DNA of 64,000 nucleotides from Chrysopilus asiliformis (taxonomy: Eukaryota > Arthropoda > Insecta > Diptera > Rhagionidae): NCBI GenBank assembly GCA_964034945.1, contig OZ035963.1:48944032-49008031 (forward strand), read 5' to 3'. Position numbers and translations under genes: made by a program. Numbering within the stretch: position 1 is the first letter of the stretch; every line of letters starts with the position of its first letter. Below, one piece after another: positions 22,200 to 31,984 of the stretch. The notes beneath the pieces are model-generated. The model was not told where the DNA came from and searched no databases. It worked only from the letters and a program-made list of their open reading frames with translations.

Positions 22200-22930
22200 A
22201 CAGGAACGTCCACTGGACCGATTTAGATACGGTTTTTTTCATTTATATTTCTGAGACTTCTGGTCACGTTATAGGCTATGTATTATTTTGGTACAGTCCC
22301 CCGCTTTCCCCACAATCATTTATCCCCAGCACAAACCTGTTTTTAAGTTATTCAACAGAATAACGCGTTAACCACTGGACCGAATTAGCAGGAAACTTAC
22401 ACAGCGGTACTATTTATATACTCCGAAATTATTGGCTAGCTTTGCGGTTGACAAATATTCTTCTCTCCTCTGAACTCCTCTTCTGCTATCGCCTAAACTA
22501 ATGATTAAATTTTGATGAGGTTTTCACTATTAAGCAGGTTTTTCATCAGAAAAAAAAATTTCCAACAAAATCCAAATCCTCCTCTTGACTGTAAACCCCC
22601 TATACTGCTATTTGCTAAACTACTGAATGGATTTCGATACAGGTTTCTTCATTACAGATGTCCTCCCTTAAGTAAAAATGTCGCTAAGTAAAATCTACTC
22701 CCTCCCCACTCTTAAAACCCCTCTCCTGCAATCTCCTGCAATCTCCTGCGATTCAAGTGGAATTTCGATCCGGTTTTCACCGTTAGGGAGGTCAGCTCCG
22801 AAGAAAATTTTTCGCCCACTAAAATCTACCCTGCCCCCACCTATTGAATCACTTTTCTACTATCTCTTAAACTACTGAATGCATTTTGATGCGGTTTTCT
22901 TAATTAGAATGGTCATCCCGGAGAAGTCAG
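22200..22930 (+). repeat. Degenerate ~125-bp tandem repeat
   Basis: The phrase AAACTACTGAATGGATTTYG then ATRCGGTTTTC recurs near 22208, 22368, 22495, 22616, 22747 and 22870, at a spacing of about 120-160 bp. It alternates with CTCCTGCTATCTCCT and CCCTCCCC phrases. It is an old, diverged array within intron 1. Confidence 0.55.
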
Positions 22931-23382
22931 ATTCAAGGCCAAAAGACGAGTAGTCACCGAGGCCGGAGACCGAGGAGGATGTGAACGCAGAGGCTGAAGG
23001 CTGGGTTCGGAACGGAGTCCTTAGTAGATTATATTTTGCAACCCAAGTTGTGCTGCCCAATATTTAACCATTTTTAATTACTTGTGTCGGTAGTGTCGAT
23101 TTTTTTAGTTTTTCATGTTCTTTTGTTTTTTCTTATGACACACCGTTAGATGAAAGCCAGTCGATATCCGTGCTGAAAACTGATGGCAGTGTGGCATCTC
23201 GCTTATAAGTTGTTCATAAAGTACCCCTCTCCCCTTTATTCGCGATTTTTTGTATTGAGTTTAGTACGCGCCGTCACACGTCTCAAAAAAATGTATCACT
23301 TAAACTTTTAGAACATTAAAAAAATCATTTTTTGTTAATTTTTTTAATTATTGCTAATTAATTTTTTTCTGTACATTTCTAG

Positions 23383-23668
23383 TGGTCGTGGCGAACCAAC
23401 AAATGAGATCAACGACCAATTTGCTCATTATAAATTTGGCTGTGTCGGACATTTTGTTCGTGATATTCTGTGTGCCATTTACAGCAACCGATTATGTTCT
23501 ACCAGCATGGCCGTTCGGTGACGTTTGGTGTAAATTTGTCCAATATATGATCGTCGTTACGTGTCACTGTAGTGTTTATACACTCGTCCTGATGTCCTTC
23601 GATCGATTCCTGGCAGTTGTACATCCTGTAACTAGCATGTCACTTAGGACAGAACGAAATGCACTGTT
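23383..23668 (+). CDS. AstA-R1: Allatostatin-A receptor, exon 2 (TM2-TM3, ICL2)
   Basis: This is the most diagnostic exon. After a good acceptor (pyrimidine-rich run, then CTAG) it continues exon 1 in frame. It encodes NQQMRSTTNLLIINLAVSD, which is ICL1 and TM2 with the conserved D2.50. Next come ECL1 with WPFGDVWCK (the Trp and the disulfide Cys3.25), then TM3, then SFDRFLAVVHP, the DRF form of the DRY motif. The exon ends in ICL2 with SMSLRTERNAL. From memory of the family, this closely resembles insect allatostatin-A (galanin-receptor-like) receptors. The donor GTAAGG at 23669 leaves phase 2, and the split Leu codon TT/A is completed by exon 3. There are no internal stops or indels, and all key residues seen are intact. 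Symbol AstA-R1 is used by analogy with Drosophila; a second paralogue (AstA-R2) cannot be excluded. Confidence 0.92.
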
Positions 23669-23894
23669 GTAAGGATTTCAATCGACCTCAATTCCCTGAT
23701 ATTAATTTATTTTTCTTTCTTCTTTTAAAACATTTTATCTTTTCATAATTTGCACAATTCACCAAAAAACAAACGGCAACACGACCATCGGCACCATCTG
23801 CACCATCAACAACAACGATATTTCTCTTTAATCGCTGCTGGAAATCAACAACAATGAATCAAACGAAAATATTCAAAAAAAAAAAAAAAATTAG
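23669..23894 (+). other. Intron 2 of the allatostatin-A receptor
   Basis: A 226-bp phase-2 intron. The donor GTAAGG is strong, and a pyrimidine-rich stretch follows it at 23705-23745. The middle is rich in CAA/CAC triplets. The 3' end is an A-run followed by TTAG, so the usual polypyrimidine tract is absent next to the acceptor. CTTTAAT near 23828 is a possible branch point. Confidence 0.8.
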
Positions 23895-24045
23895 AGCGAT
23901 TATGTTCGCCTGGGTGCTGATAGTGACGACAGCAATTCCAGTCGCCCTGTCGCATGGAGTCCGAAGTTATCCGTTCCGAGGACACAACTATACGGCGTGT
24001 ATATTTTTAAAGGAGTTAGAAATTTGGAGTCATGTCGGATTTCAG
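23895..24045 (+). CDS. AstA-R1: Allatostatin-A receptor, exon 3 (TM4, start of ECL2)
   Basis: The exon is joined to exon 2 through the split Leu codon, giving NALLAIMFAWVLIVTTAIPV. This is TM4 with the conserved Trp and Pro. It then encodes ECL2 with an NYT glycosylation sequon and CIFLKE, whose Cys should pair with Cys3.25. The exon ends in HVGFQ just before TM5, on donor GTAAAT at 24046 in phase 0. The acceptor is odd: it is preceded by a run of about 16 A instead of a pyrimidine tract, though TTAG itself is present and the frame works only with this junction. Exons 1-3 total 726 nt, exactly 242 codons. The TM5-TM7 exons are not found in the next 1.4 kb, in the island at 38.2-39.3 kb, or elsewhere in the window, so the gene is partial here. 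Confidence 0.88.
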
Positions 24046-24213
24046 GTAAATGTCATAAAACAAGTTTGTTTTTCCTACCCGTAAACACAAGCAGAAAAAA
24101 AACTTGTGAAAATTCATAATTCACAGAGGAAAACCATGAAAATTCAAAGTCATCATGAAAAATGGAATTGGTTCGCTTTGTGCTGTACAATTCGGTACAA
24201 GTCATAAATTGTT

Positions 24214-24486
24214 TTGCGCCCCATTTACACTTGCGATTTTTTCTTCCATTTCTCCACGAATTTTATTCAGGTTTTATTCCGCAAATTTTATTTATCTATC
24301 GTAGAATTAGCAAAACTGGTCAAAATTTGAAATTATTCCGACGGTTTTATATGAAAAAATTCGAGTTCGGGCGTCTTTCAAAAATAAATTTCTGAATTTT
24401 GTGTCGTAGTGCAGACGGTTGTGAAACATGAATTTAATGTCGAAGAATAAAATTCGCGGAATAAAGGGTCAGGTGTAAACGGCGCC
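24214..24486. mobile_element. Degenerate MITE with GGCGCCGTTTACAC ends
   Basis: The right end in inverse reads GGCGCCGTTTACACCTGACC, then TTTATTCCGCGAATTTTATT. The left end reads GCGCCCCATTTACACTTGCG with TTTATTCCGCAAATTTTATT further in. It is 270 bp, non-coding, in intron 3 just after exon 3. Confidence 0.55.
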
Positions 24487-25270
24487 TTAGTTTTGAAATA
24501 AAAGTAAATCATAAATCGTTTGCATTGCTATAAATTTAAATAAAATATGAGTTGAATCTCACTTTGTGTGAGTGTGCGGTAATAAAACGTAGTAGGCCCA
24601 AGGGAAACCTAACCCGTTCGATGCAAAAGTTTTGCATATGAAATAATAACCATTTATTCCACTACGTTGTCATGCATTTTTGCTAAAATTTGTCGAATTA
24701 TTTAAGGCAAAAGGTGTTCTTATCTTTTATTTGTCATACAGAAAATTTTTTCCTACCTCAAAACACGTTTTATGCACTAGAAAATGGAAAATCCTTTCTG
24801 ATGGAAAGTTTTTTTTTCAAATACGAAATTTTTTCAAATACGTTACTATTTAGAATAGAATTATACATAATTCTTTAATAGTTTAAATCGTTCCAATTTT
24901 TTTTGCGACTATATTCTTTCTAAAGAATCCACCACATTTTTCCAACTCAGATTATGGAGTTTCCATAAGAATCGGTTGACCAATTTACAAAATAGCAGGT
25001 GAGGGGTGGGGGACGGAGGGGGCAAGTTACATGGCAAAACGAATGTGATTAAATTTTAACAAAAACGTTGAAATTTCTTAAAAAAGCACCGCAAACGAAA
25101 TCTTTTGGTTAGAACTGGTTATACAGAAATGTGCCGCAGGCGACAGTATTAATGGATTATAATTTTTGAAGACAGATTACATGTCGATTACAACATGACA
25201 GATTCAATGTGACCATACATAAATCGACACCTCTCTATACTGTGTACTCCGTCGGCATTTAGCTTGACAT
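24487..25270. other. Intron 3 sequence, nothing recognised
   Basis: AT-rich sequence. It was searched for a TM5-TM6 exon (a hydrophobic frame following an AG acceptor in phase 0), and none was found. Confidence 0.5.
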
Positions 25271-25400
25271 TAAGCCCGATTCAGACTAACAATTGCGATT
25301 ACGATTACGATTGAGCCTCCTCGACCAATGAGATCAAAGCTCTCATTTCCCTACCGTTGAAAGCTTTGACCTCATTGGTCGAGAAGCTTCGATCGTAATC
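25271..25400. mobile_element. Truncated MITE (AAGCCCAATTCAGACTAACG type) at the satellite edge
   Basis: The left arm TAAGCCCGATTCAGACTAAC and the inner hairpin (CTCGACCAATGAGATCAAAG and its inverse) are complete. The right arm stops after CTTCGATCGTAATCG, losing about 26 bp present in the copy at 13,754-14,007. Thirty bases later the satellite begins. Confidence 0.7.
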
Positions 25401-25451
25401 GGAATAAAGGGTCTATCACGATTTCTTATATCTCGGAAATATTTTTCTTAC

Positions 25452-28323
25452 TAAGAACAAGCCTCTAAAATTCGAGAAAAATATTTCCCGAGTCGAAAAG
25501 GTTTCGGAACTATTTTTCCTACTCAGAACAAGCCTCTAAAAATTCGAGAAAAATATTTCACGGATGGAAAGGGTCTGGAAAATATTTTTCCTACTAAGAA
25601 TCCTCTAAAAATTCGAGAAAAATATTTCCCGGATCGAAAAGGTTTCGGAAATATTTTTCCTACTCAGAACAAGCCTCTAAAAATTTGAGAAAAATATTTC
25701 CCGGGTGGAAAAGGTCTCGGAAATATTTTTCCTACTCAGAACAAGCCTCTAAAAATTCGAGAAAAATATTTCCCGAGTGGAAAAGTCTTGGAAACATTTT
25801 TCTTATTTAGAACAAGCCTCTACAAATTCGAGAAAAATATTTCCCGAGTGGAAAAGGTCTTGGAAATATTTTTCTTATTTAGAACAAGCCTCTAAAAATT
25901 CGAGAAAAATATTTCCCGGGTGGAAAAAGTCTTGGAAATATTTTTCCTACTCAGAACAAGCCTCTAAAAATTCGAGAAAAATATTTCCCGAGTGGAAAAG
26001 GTCTTGGAAACATTTTTCTTATTTAGAACAAGCCTCTACAAATTCGATAAAAATATTTCCCGTGTGGAAAAGGTCTTGGAAATATTTTTCTTATTTAGAA
26101 CAAGCCTCTAAAAATTTGAGAAAAATATTTCCCGGGTGGAAAAGGTCTCGGAAATATTTTTCCTACTCAGAACAAGCCTCTAAAAATTCGAGAAAAATAT
26201 TTCCCGAGTGGAAAAGGTCTTGGAAACATTTTTCTTATTTAGAACAAGCCTCTACAAATTCGAGAAAAATATTTCCCGAGTGGAAAAGGTCTTGGAAATA
26301 TTTTTCTTATTTAGAACAAGCCTCTAAAAATTCGAGAAAAATATTTCCCGGGTGGAAAAAGTCTTGGAAATATTTTTCCTACTCAGAACAAGCCTCTAAA
26401 AATTCGAGAAAAATATTTCCCGAGTGGAAAAGGTCTTGGAAACATTTTTCTTATTTAGAACAAGCCTCTACAAATTCGAGAAAAATATTTCCCGTGTGGA
26501 AAAGGTCTTGGAAATATTTTTCTTATTTAGAACAAGCCTCTAAAAATTCAAGAAAAATATTTCCCGAGTGGAAAAGGTCTTGGAAATATTTTTCCTGTTA
26601 AGAAAAAGCCTCTAAAAATTCGAGAAAAATATTTCACGGATGGAAAAGTCTGGAAAATATTTTTCCTACTAAGAACAAGCCTCTAAAAACTCGAGAAAAA
26701 TATTTCCCGAGTGGAAAAGGTCTTGGAAATATTTTTCCTACTAAGAACAAACCTTTAAAAACTCGAGAAAATTATTTCCCGGGTGGATAAGGTCTCGGAA
26801 ATATTTTTTCTACTAAGAACAAGCCTCTAAAAATTCGAGAAAAATATTTCCCGAATAGAAAAGGTCTCGGAAATATTTTTCCTGCTAAAAACAAGCCTTT
26901 AAAAATTCGAGAAAATTATTTCCCGGGTGGATAAGGTCTCTGAAATATTTTTCCTACTCAGAGGAAGCCTCTAAAAATTCGAGAAAAATATTTCCCGAGT
27001 GGAAAAGGTCTCGGAAATATTTTTCCCACTAAGAACAAGCCTGTAAAAAGTCGAGAAAAATATTTCCCAGGTGGATAAGTTTTCGGAAATATTTTTCCTA
27101 CTCAGAAAAAGCTTCTAAAAATTCGAGAAAAATATTTCCCGAGTGGAAAGGGGCTTGGAAATATTTTTTCTACCAAGAACAAGCCTCAAAAAATTCGAGA
27201 AAAATATTTCCCGGGGGGAAAAGGTCTTGGACATATTTTTCTTATTTAGAACAAGCCTCTAAAAATTCGAGAAAAATATTTCCCGGATTGAAAAGGTTTC
27301 GGAAATATTTTTCCTACTCAGAAAAAGCTCCTAAAAATTCGAGAAAAATATTTCCCGAGTGGAAAAGGTCTTGGAAATATTTTTTCTACTAAGAACAAGC
27401 CTCTAAAAATCCAAGAAAAATATTTCGCGGATGGAAAAGGTCTGGAAAATATTTTTCCTACTAAGAAAAAGCCTCTAAAAATTCGAGAAAAATATTTCCC
27501 GAATAGAAAAGGTCTCGGAAATATTTTTCCTACTAAAAACAAGCCTTTAAAAATTCGAGAAAAATATTTCCCGGGTGGATAAGTTTTCGGAAATATTTTT
27601 CCTACTCAGAAAAAGCTTCTAAAAATTCGAGAAAAATATTTCCCGAGTGGAAAGGGTCTTGGAAATATTTTTTCTACCAAGAACAAGCCTCAAAAAATTC
27701 GAGAAAAACATTTCCCGGGGGGAAAAGGTCTTGGAAATATTTTTCCTACTCAGAAAAAGCTTCTAAAAATTCGAGAAAAATATTTGCCGAGTGGAAAAGG
27801 TTTAGGAAATATTTTTTCTACTAAGAACAAGCCTCTAAAAATCCAAGAAAAATATTTCACGGATGGAAAAGGTCTCGAAAATATTTTTCCTACTAAGAAA
27901 AAGCCTCTAAAAATTCGAGAAAAATATTTCCCGAGTGGAAAACGTCTTCGAAATATTTTTCCTACTCAGAACAAGCCTCTAAAAATTCGAAAAAATATTT
28001 CCCGAGTGGAAAAGGTCTTGGAAATATTTTTCCTGTTAAGAAAAAGCCTCTAAAAATTCGAGAAAAATATTTCACGGATGGAAAAGTCTGGAAAATATTT
28101 TACCTACTAAAAACAAGCCTCTAAAAACTCGAGAAAAATATTTCCCGAGTGGAAAAGGTCTTGGAAATATTTTTCTTATTTAGAACAAGCCTCTAAAAAT
28201 TCAAGAAAAATATTTCCCGAGTGGAAAAGGTCTTGGAAATATTTTTCCTACTAAAAACAAGCCTTTAAAAATTCGAGAAAATTATTTCCCGGGTGGATAA
28301 GGTCTCGGAAATATTTTTCCCAC
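25452..28323. repeat. 2,872-bp tandem duplication in the satellite, first copy
   Basis: About 40 monomers that reappear at +2,872 bp with no difference noticed. Private variants, such as the short ctaagaatcc monomer, the CACGGATGG monomers and the TTTGCCGAGTGG monomer, all recur in the same order. Confidence 0.93.
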
Positions 28324-31195
28324 TAAGAACAAGCCTCTAAAATTCGAGAAAAATATTTCCCGAGTCGAAAAGGTTTCGGAACTATTTTTCCTACTCAGAA
28401 CAAGCCTCTAAAAATTCGAGAAAAATATTTCACGGATGGAAAGGGTCTGGAAAATATTTTTCCTACTAAGAATCCTCTAAAAATTCGAGAAAAATATTTC
28501 CCGGATCGAAAAGGTTTCGGAAATATTTTTCCTACTCAGAACAAGCCTCTAAAAATTTGAGAAAAATATTTCCCGGGTGGAAAAGGTCTCGGAAATATTT
28601 TTCCTACTCAGAACAAGCCTCTAAAAATTCGAGAAAAATATTTCCCGAGTGGAAAAGTCTTGGAAACATTTTTCTTATTTAGAACAAGCCTCTACAAATT
28701 CGAGAAAAATATTTCCCGAGTGGAAAAGGTCTTGGAAATATTTTTCTTATTTAGAACAAGCCTCTAAAAATTCGAGAAAAATATTTCCCGGGTGGAAAAA
28801 GTCTTGGAAATATTTTTCCTACTCAGAACAAGCCTCTAAAAATTCGAGAAAAATATTTCCCGAGTGGAAAAGGTCTTGGAAACATTTTTCTTATTTAGAA
28901 CAAGCCTCTACAAATTCGATAAAAATATTTCCCGTGTGGAAAAGGTCTTGGAAATATTTTTCTTATTTAGAACAAGCCTCTAAAAATTTGAGAAAAATAT
29001 TTCCCGGGTGGAAAAGGTCTCGGAAATATTTTTCCTACTCAGAACAAGCCTCTAAAAATTCGAGAAAAATATTTCCCGAGTGGAAAAGGTCTTGGAAACA
29101 TTTTTCTTATTTAGAACAAGCCTCTACAAATTCGAGAAAAATATTTCCCGAGTGGAAAAGGTCTTGGAAATATTTTTCTTATTTAGAACAAGCCTCTAAA
29201 AATTCGAGAAAAATATTTCCCGGGTGGAAAAAGTCTTGGAAATATTTTTCCTACTCAGAACAAGCCTCTAAAAATTCGAGAAAAATATTTCCCGAGTGGA
29301 AAAGGTCTTGGAAACATTTTTCTTATTTAGAACAAGCCTCTACAAATTCGAGAAAAATATTTCCCGTGTGGAAAAGGTCTTGGAAATATTTTTCTTATTT
29401 AGAACAAGCCTCTAAAAATTCAAGAAAAATATTTCCCGAGTGGAAAAGGTCTTGGAAATATTTTTCCTGTTAAGAAAAAGCCTCTAAAAATTCGAGAAAA
29501 ATATTTCACGGATGGAAAAGTCTGGAAAATATTTTTCCTACTAAGAACAAGCCTCTAAAAACTCGAGAAAAATATTTCCCGAGTGGAAAAGGTCTTGGAA
29601 ATATTTTTCCTACTAAGAACAAACCTTTAAAAACTCGAGAAAATTATTTCCCGGGTGGATAAGGTCTCGGAAATATTTTTTCTACTAAGAACAAGCCTCT
29701 AAAAATTCGAGAAAAATATTTCCCGAATAGAAAAGGTCTCGGAAATATTTTTCCTGCTAAAAACAAGCCTTTAAAAATTCGAGAAAATTATTTCCCGGGT
29801 GGATAAGGTCTCTGAAATATTTTTCCTACTCAGAGGAAGCCTCTAAAAATTCGAGAAAAATATTTCCCGAGTGGAAAAGGTCTCGGAAATATTTTTCCCA
29901 CTAAGAACAAGCCTGTAAAAAGTCGAGAAAAATATTTCCCAGGTGGATAAGTTTTCGGAAATATTTTTCCTACTCAGAAAAAGCTTCTAAAAATTCGAGA
30001 AAAATATTTCCCGAGTGGAAAGGGGCTTGGAAATATTTTTTCTACCAAGAACAAGCCTCAAAAAATTCGAGAAAAATATTTCCCGGGGGGAAAAGGTCTT
30101 GGACATATTTTTCTTATTTAGAACAAGCCTCTAAAAATTCGAGAAAAATATTTCCCGGATTGAAAAGGTTTCGGAAATATTTTTCCTACTCAGAAAAAGC
30201 TCCTAAAAATTCGAGAAAAATATTTCCCGAGTGGAAAAGGTCTTGGAAATATTTTTTCTACTAAGAACAAGCCTCTAAAAATCCAAGAAAAATATTTCGC
30301 GGATGGAAAAGGTCTGGAAAATATTTTTCCTACTAAGAAAAAGCCTCTAAAAATTCGAGAAAAATATTTCCCGAATAGAAAAGGTCTCGGAAATATTTTT
30401 CCTACTAAAAACAAGCCTTTAAAAATTCGAGAAAAATATTTCCCGGGTGGATAAGTTTTCGGAAATATTTTTCCTACTCAGAAAAAGCTTCTAAAAATTC
30501 GAGAAAAATATTTCCCGAGTGGAAAGGGTCTTGGAAATATTTTTTCTACCAAGAACAAGCCTCAAAAAATTCGAGAAAAACATTTCCCGGGGGGAAAAGG
30601 TCTTGGAAATATTTTTCCTACTCAGAAAAAGCTTCTAAAAATTCGAGAAAAATATTTGCCGAGTGGAAAAGGTTTAGGAAATATTTTTTCTACTAAGAAC
30701 AAGCCTCTAAAAATCCAAGAAAAATATTTCACGGATGGAAAAGGTCTCGAAAATATTTTTCCTACTAAGAAAAAGCCTCTAAAAATTCGAGAAAAATATT
30801 TCCCGAGTGGAAAACGTCTTCGAAATATTTTTCCTACTCAGAACAAGCCTCTAAAAATTCGAAAAAATATTTCCCGAGTGGAAAAGGTCTTGGAAATATT
30901 TTTCCTGTTAAGAAAAAGCCTCTAAAAATTCGAGAAAAATATTTCACGGATGGAAAAGTCTGGAAAATATTTTACCTACTAAAAACAAGCCTCTAAAAAC
31001 TCGAGAAAAATATTTCCCGAGTGGAAAAGGTCTTGGAAATATTTTTCTTATTTAGAACAAGCCTCTAAAAATTCAAGAAAAATATTTCCCGAGTGGAAAA
31101 GGTCTTGGAAATATTTTTCCTACTAAAAACAAGCCTTTAAAAATTCGAGAAAATTATTTCCCGGGTGGATAAGGTCTCGGAAATATTTTTCCCAC
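28324..31195. repeat. 2,872-bp tandem duplication in the satellite, second copy
   Basis: Follows the first copy directly. The match ends where CCCACTAAGAACAAGCCTGT replaces CCCACTAAGAACAAGCCTCT near 31,195. Confidence 0.93.
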
Positions 31196-31696
31196 TAAGA
31201 ACAAGCCTGTAAAAAGTCGAGAAAAATATTTCCCGGGTGGAAAATGTATTGGAAATATTTTTCCTACTAAGAACAAGCCTCTAAAAATTCAAGAAAAATA
31301 TTTCCCGGATCGAAAAGGTTTCGGAAATATTTTTTCTACTCAGAAAAAGCTTCTAAAAATTCGACAAAAATATTTCCCTAGTGGAAAAGGTCTTGGAAAT
31401 ATTTTTTCTACTAAGAACAAGCCTCTAAAAATCCAAGAAAAATATTTCACGGATGGAAAAGGTCTCGAAAATATTTTTCCTACTAAGAAAAAGCCTCTAA
31501 AAATTCGAGAAAAATATTTCCCGAGTGGAAAACGTCTTGGAAATATTTTTTTTATTTAGAACAAGCCTCTAAAAATTCAAGAAAAATATTTCCCGAGTGG
31601 AAAAGGTCTTGGAAATATTTTTCCTATTAAGAACAGGCCTCTAAAAATTCGAGAAAAATATTTCCCGAGTCGAAAAGGTTTCAGAAATATTTTTCC

Positions 31697-31984
31697 TACT
31701 CAGAACAAGCCTCTAAAAATTCAAAAAAAATATCTCTCGGGTAGAAAAGATCTCGAAAATATTTTTGCTACCAAGAACAAGCCTCTAAAAATCCAAGAAA
31801 AATATTTCACGGCTGGAAAAGGTATCGAAAATATTTTTCCTACTCAGAACAAGCCTCTAAAAATTCAAAAAAAATATCTCTCGGGTAGAAAAGATCTCGA
31901 AAATATTTTTGCTACCAAGAACAAGCCTCTAAAAATCCAAGAAAAATATTTCACGGCTGGAAAAGGTATCGAAAATATTTTTCC
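31697..31984. repeat. Local dimer duplication (2 x 144 bp)
   Basis: A two-monomer unit with TATCTCTCGGGTAGAAAAGA and TATTTCACGGCTGGAAAAGG is repeated at +144 bp. The same variants recur once more at about 37,470, in a larger block copy. Confidence 0.8.

Larger units (their letters stand above)
15258..23382 (+). other. Intron 1 of the allatostatin-A receptor
   Basis: A phase-1 intron of about 8.1 kb with donor GTGAGT and acceptor TTTCTAG. It contains the 18-bp minisatellite, a piggyBac-like element, two Helitron-like copies, a GTGTTTACATTAGGA-ended MITE, foldback elements and a degenerate tandem block, each listed separately. No coding exon was recognised inside it. Confidence 0.85.

Noticed and set aside
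25777..26601. 274-codon open frame on the + strand, duplicated exactly at 28,649-29,473
   Set aside because: Satellite monomers again. The exact duplicate reflects the 2,872-bp tandem duplication, not a gene pair.
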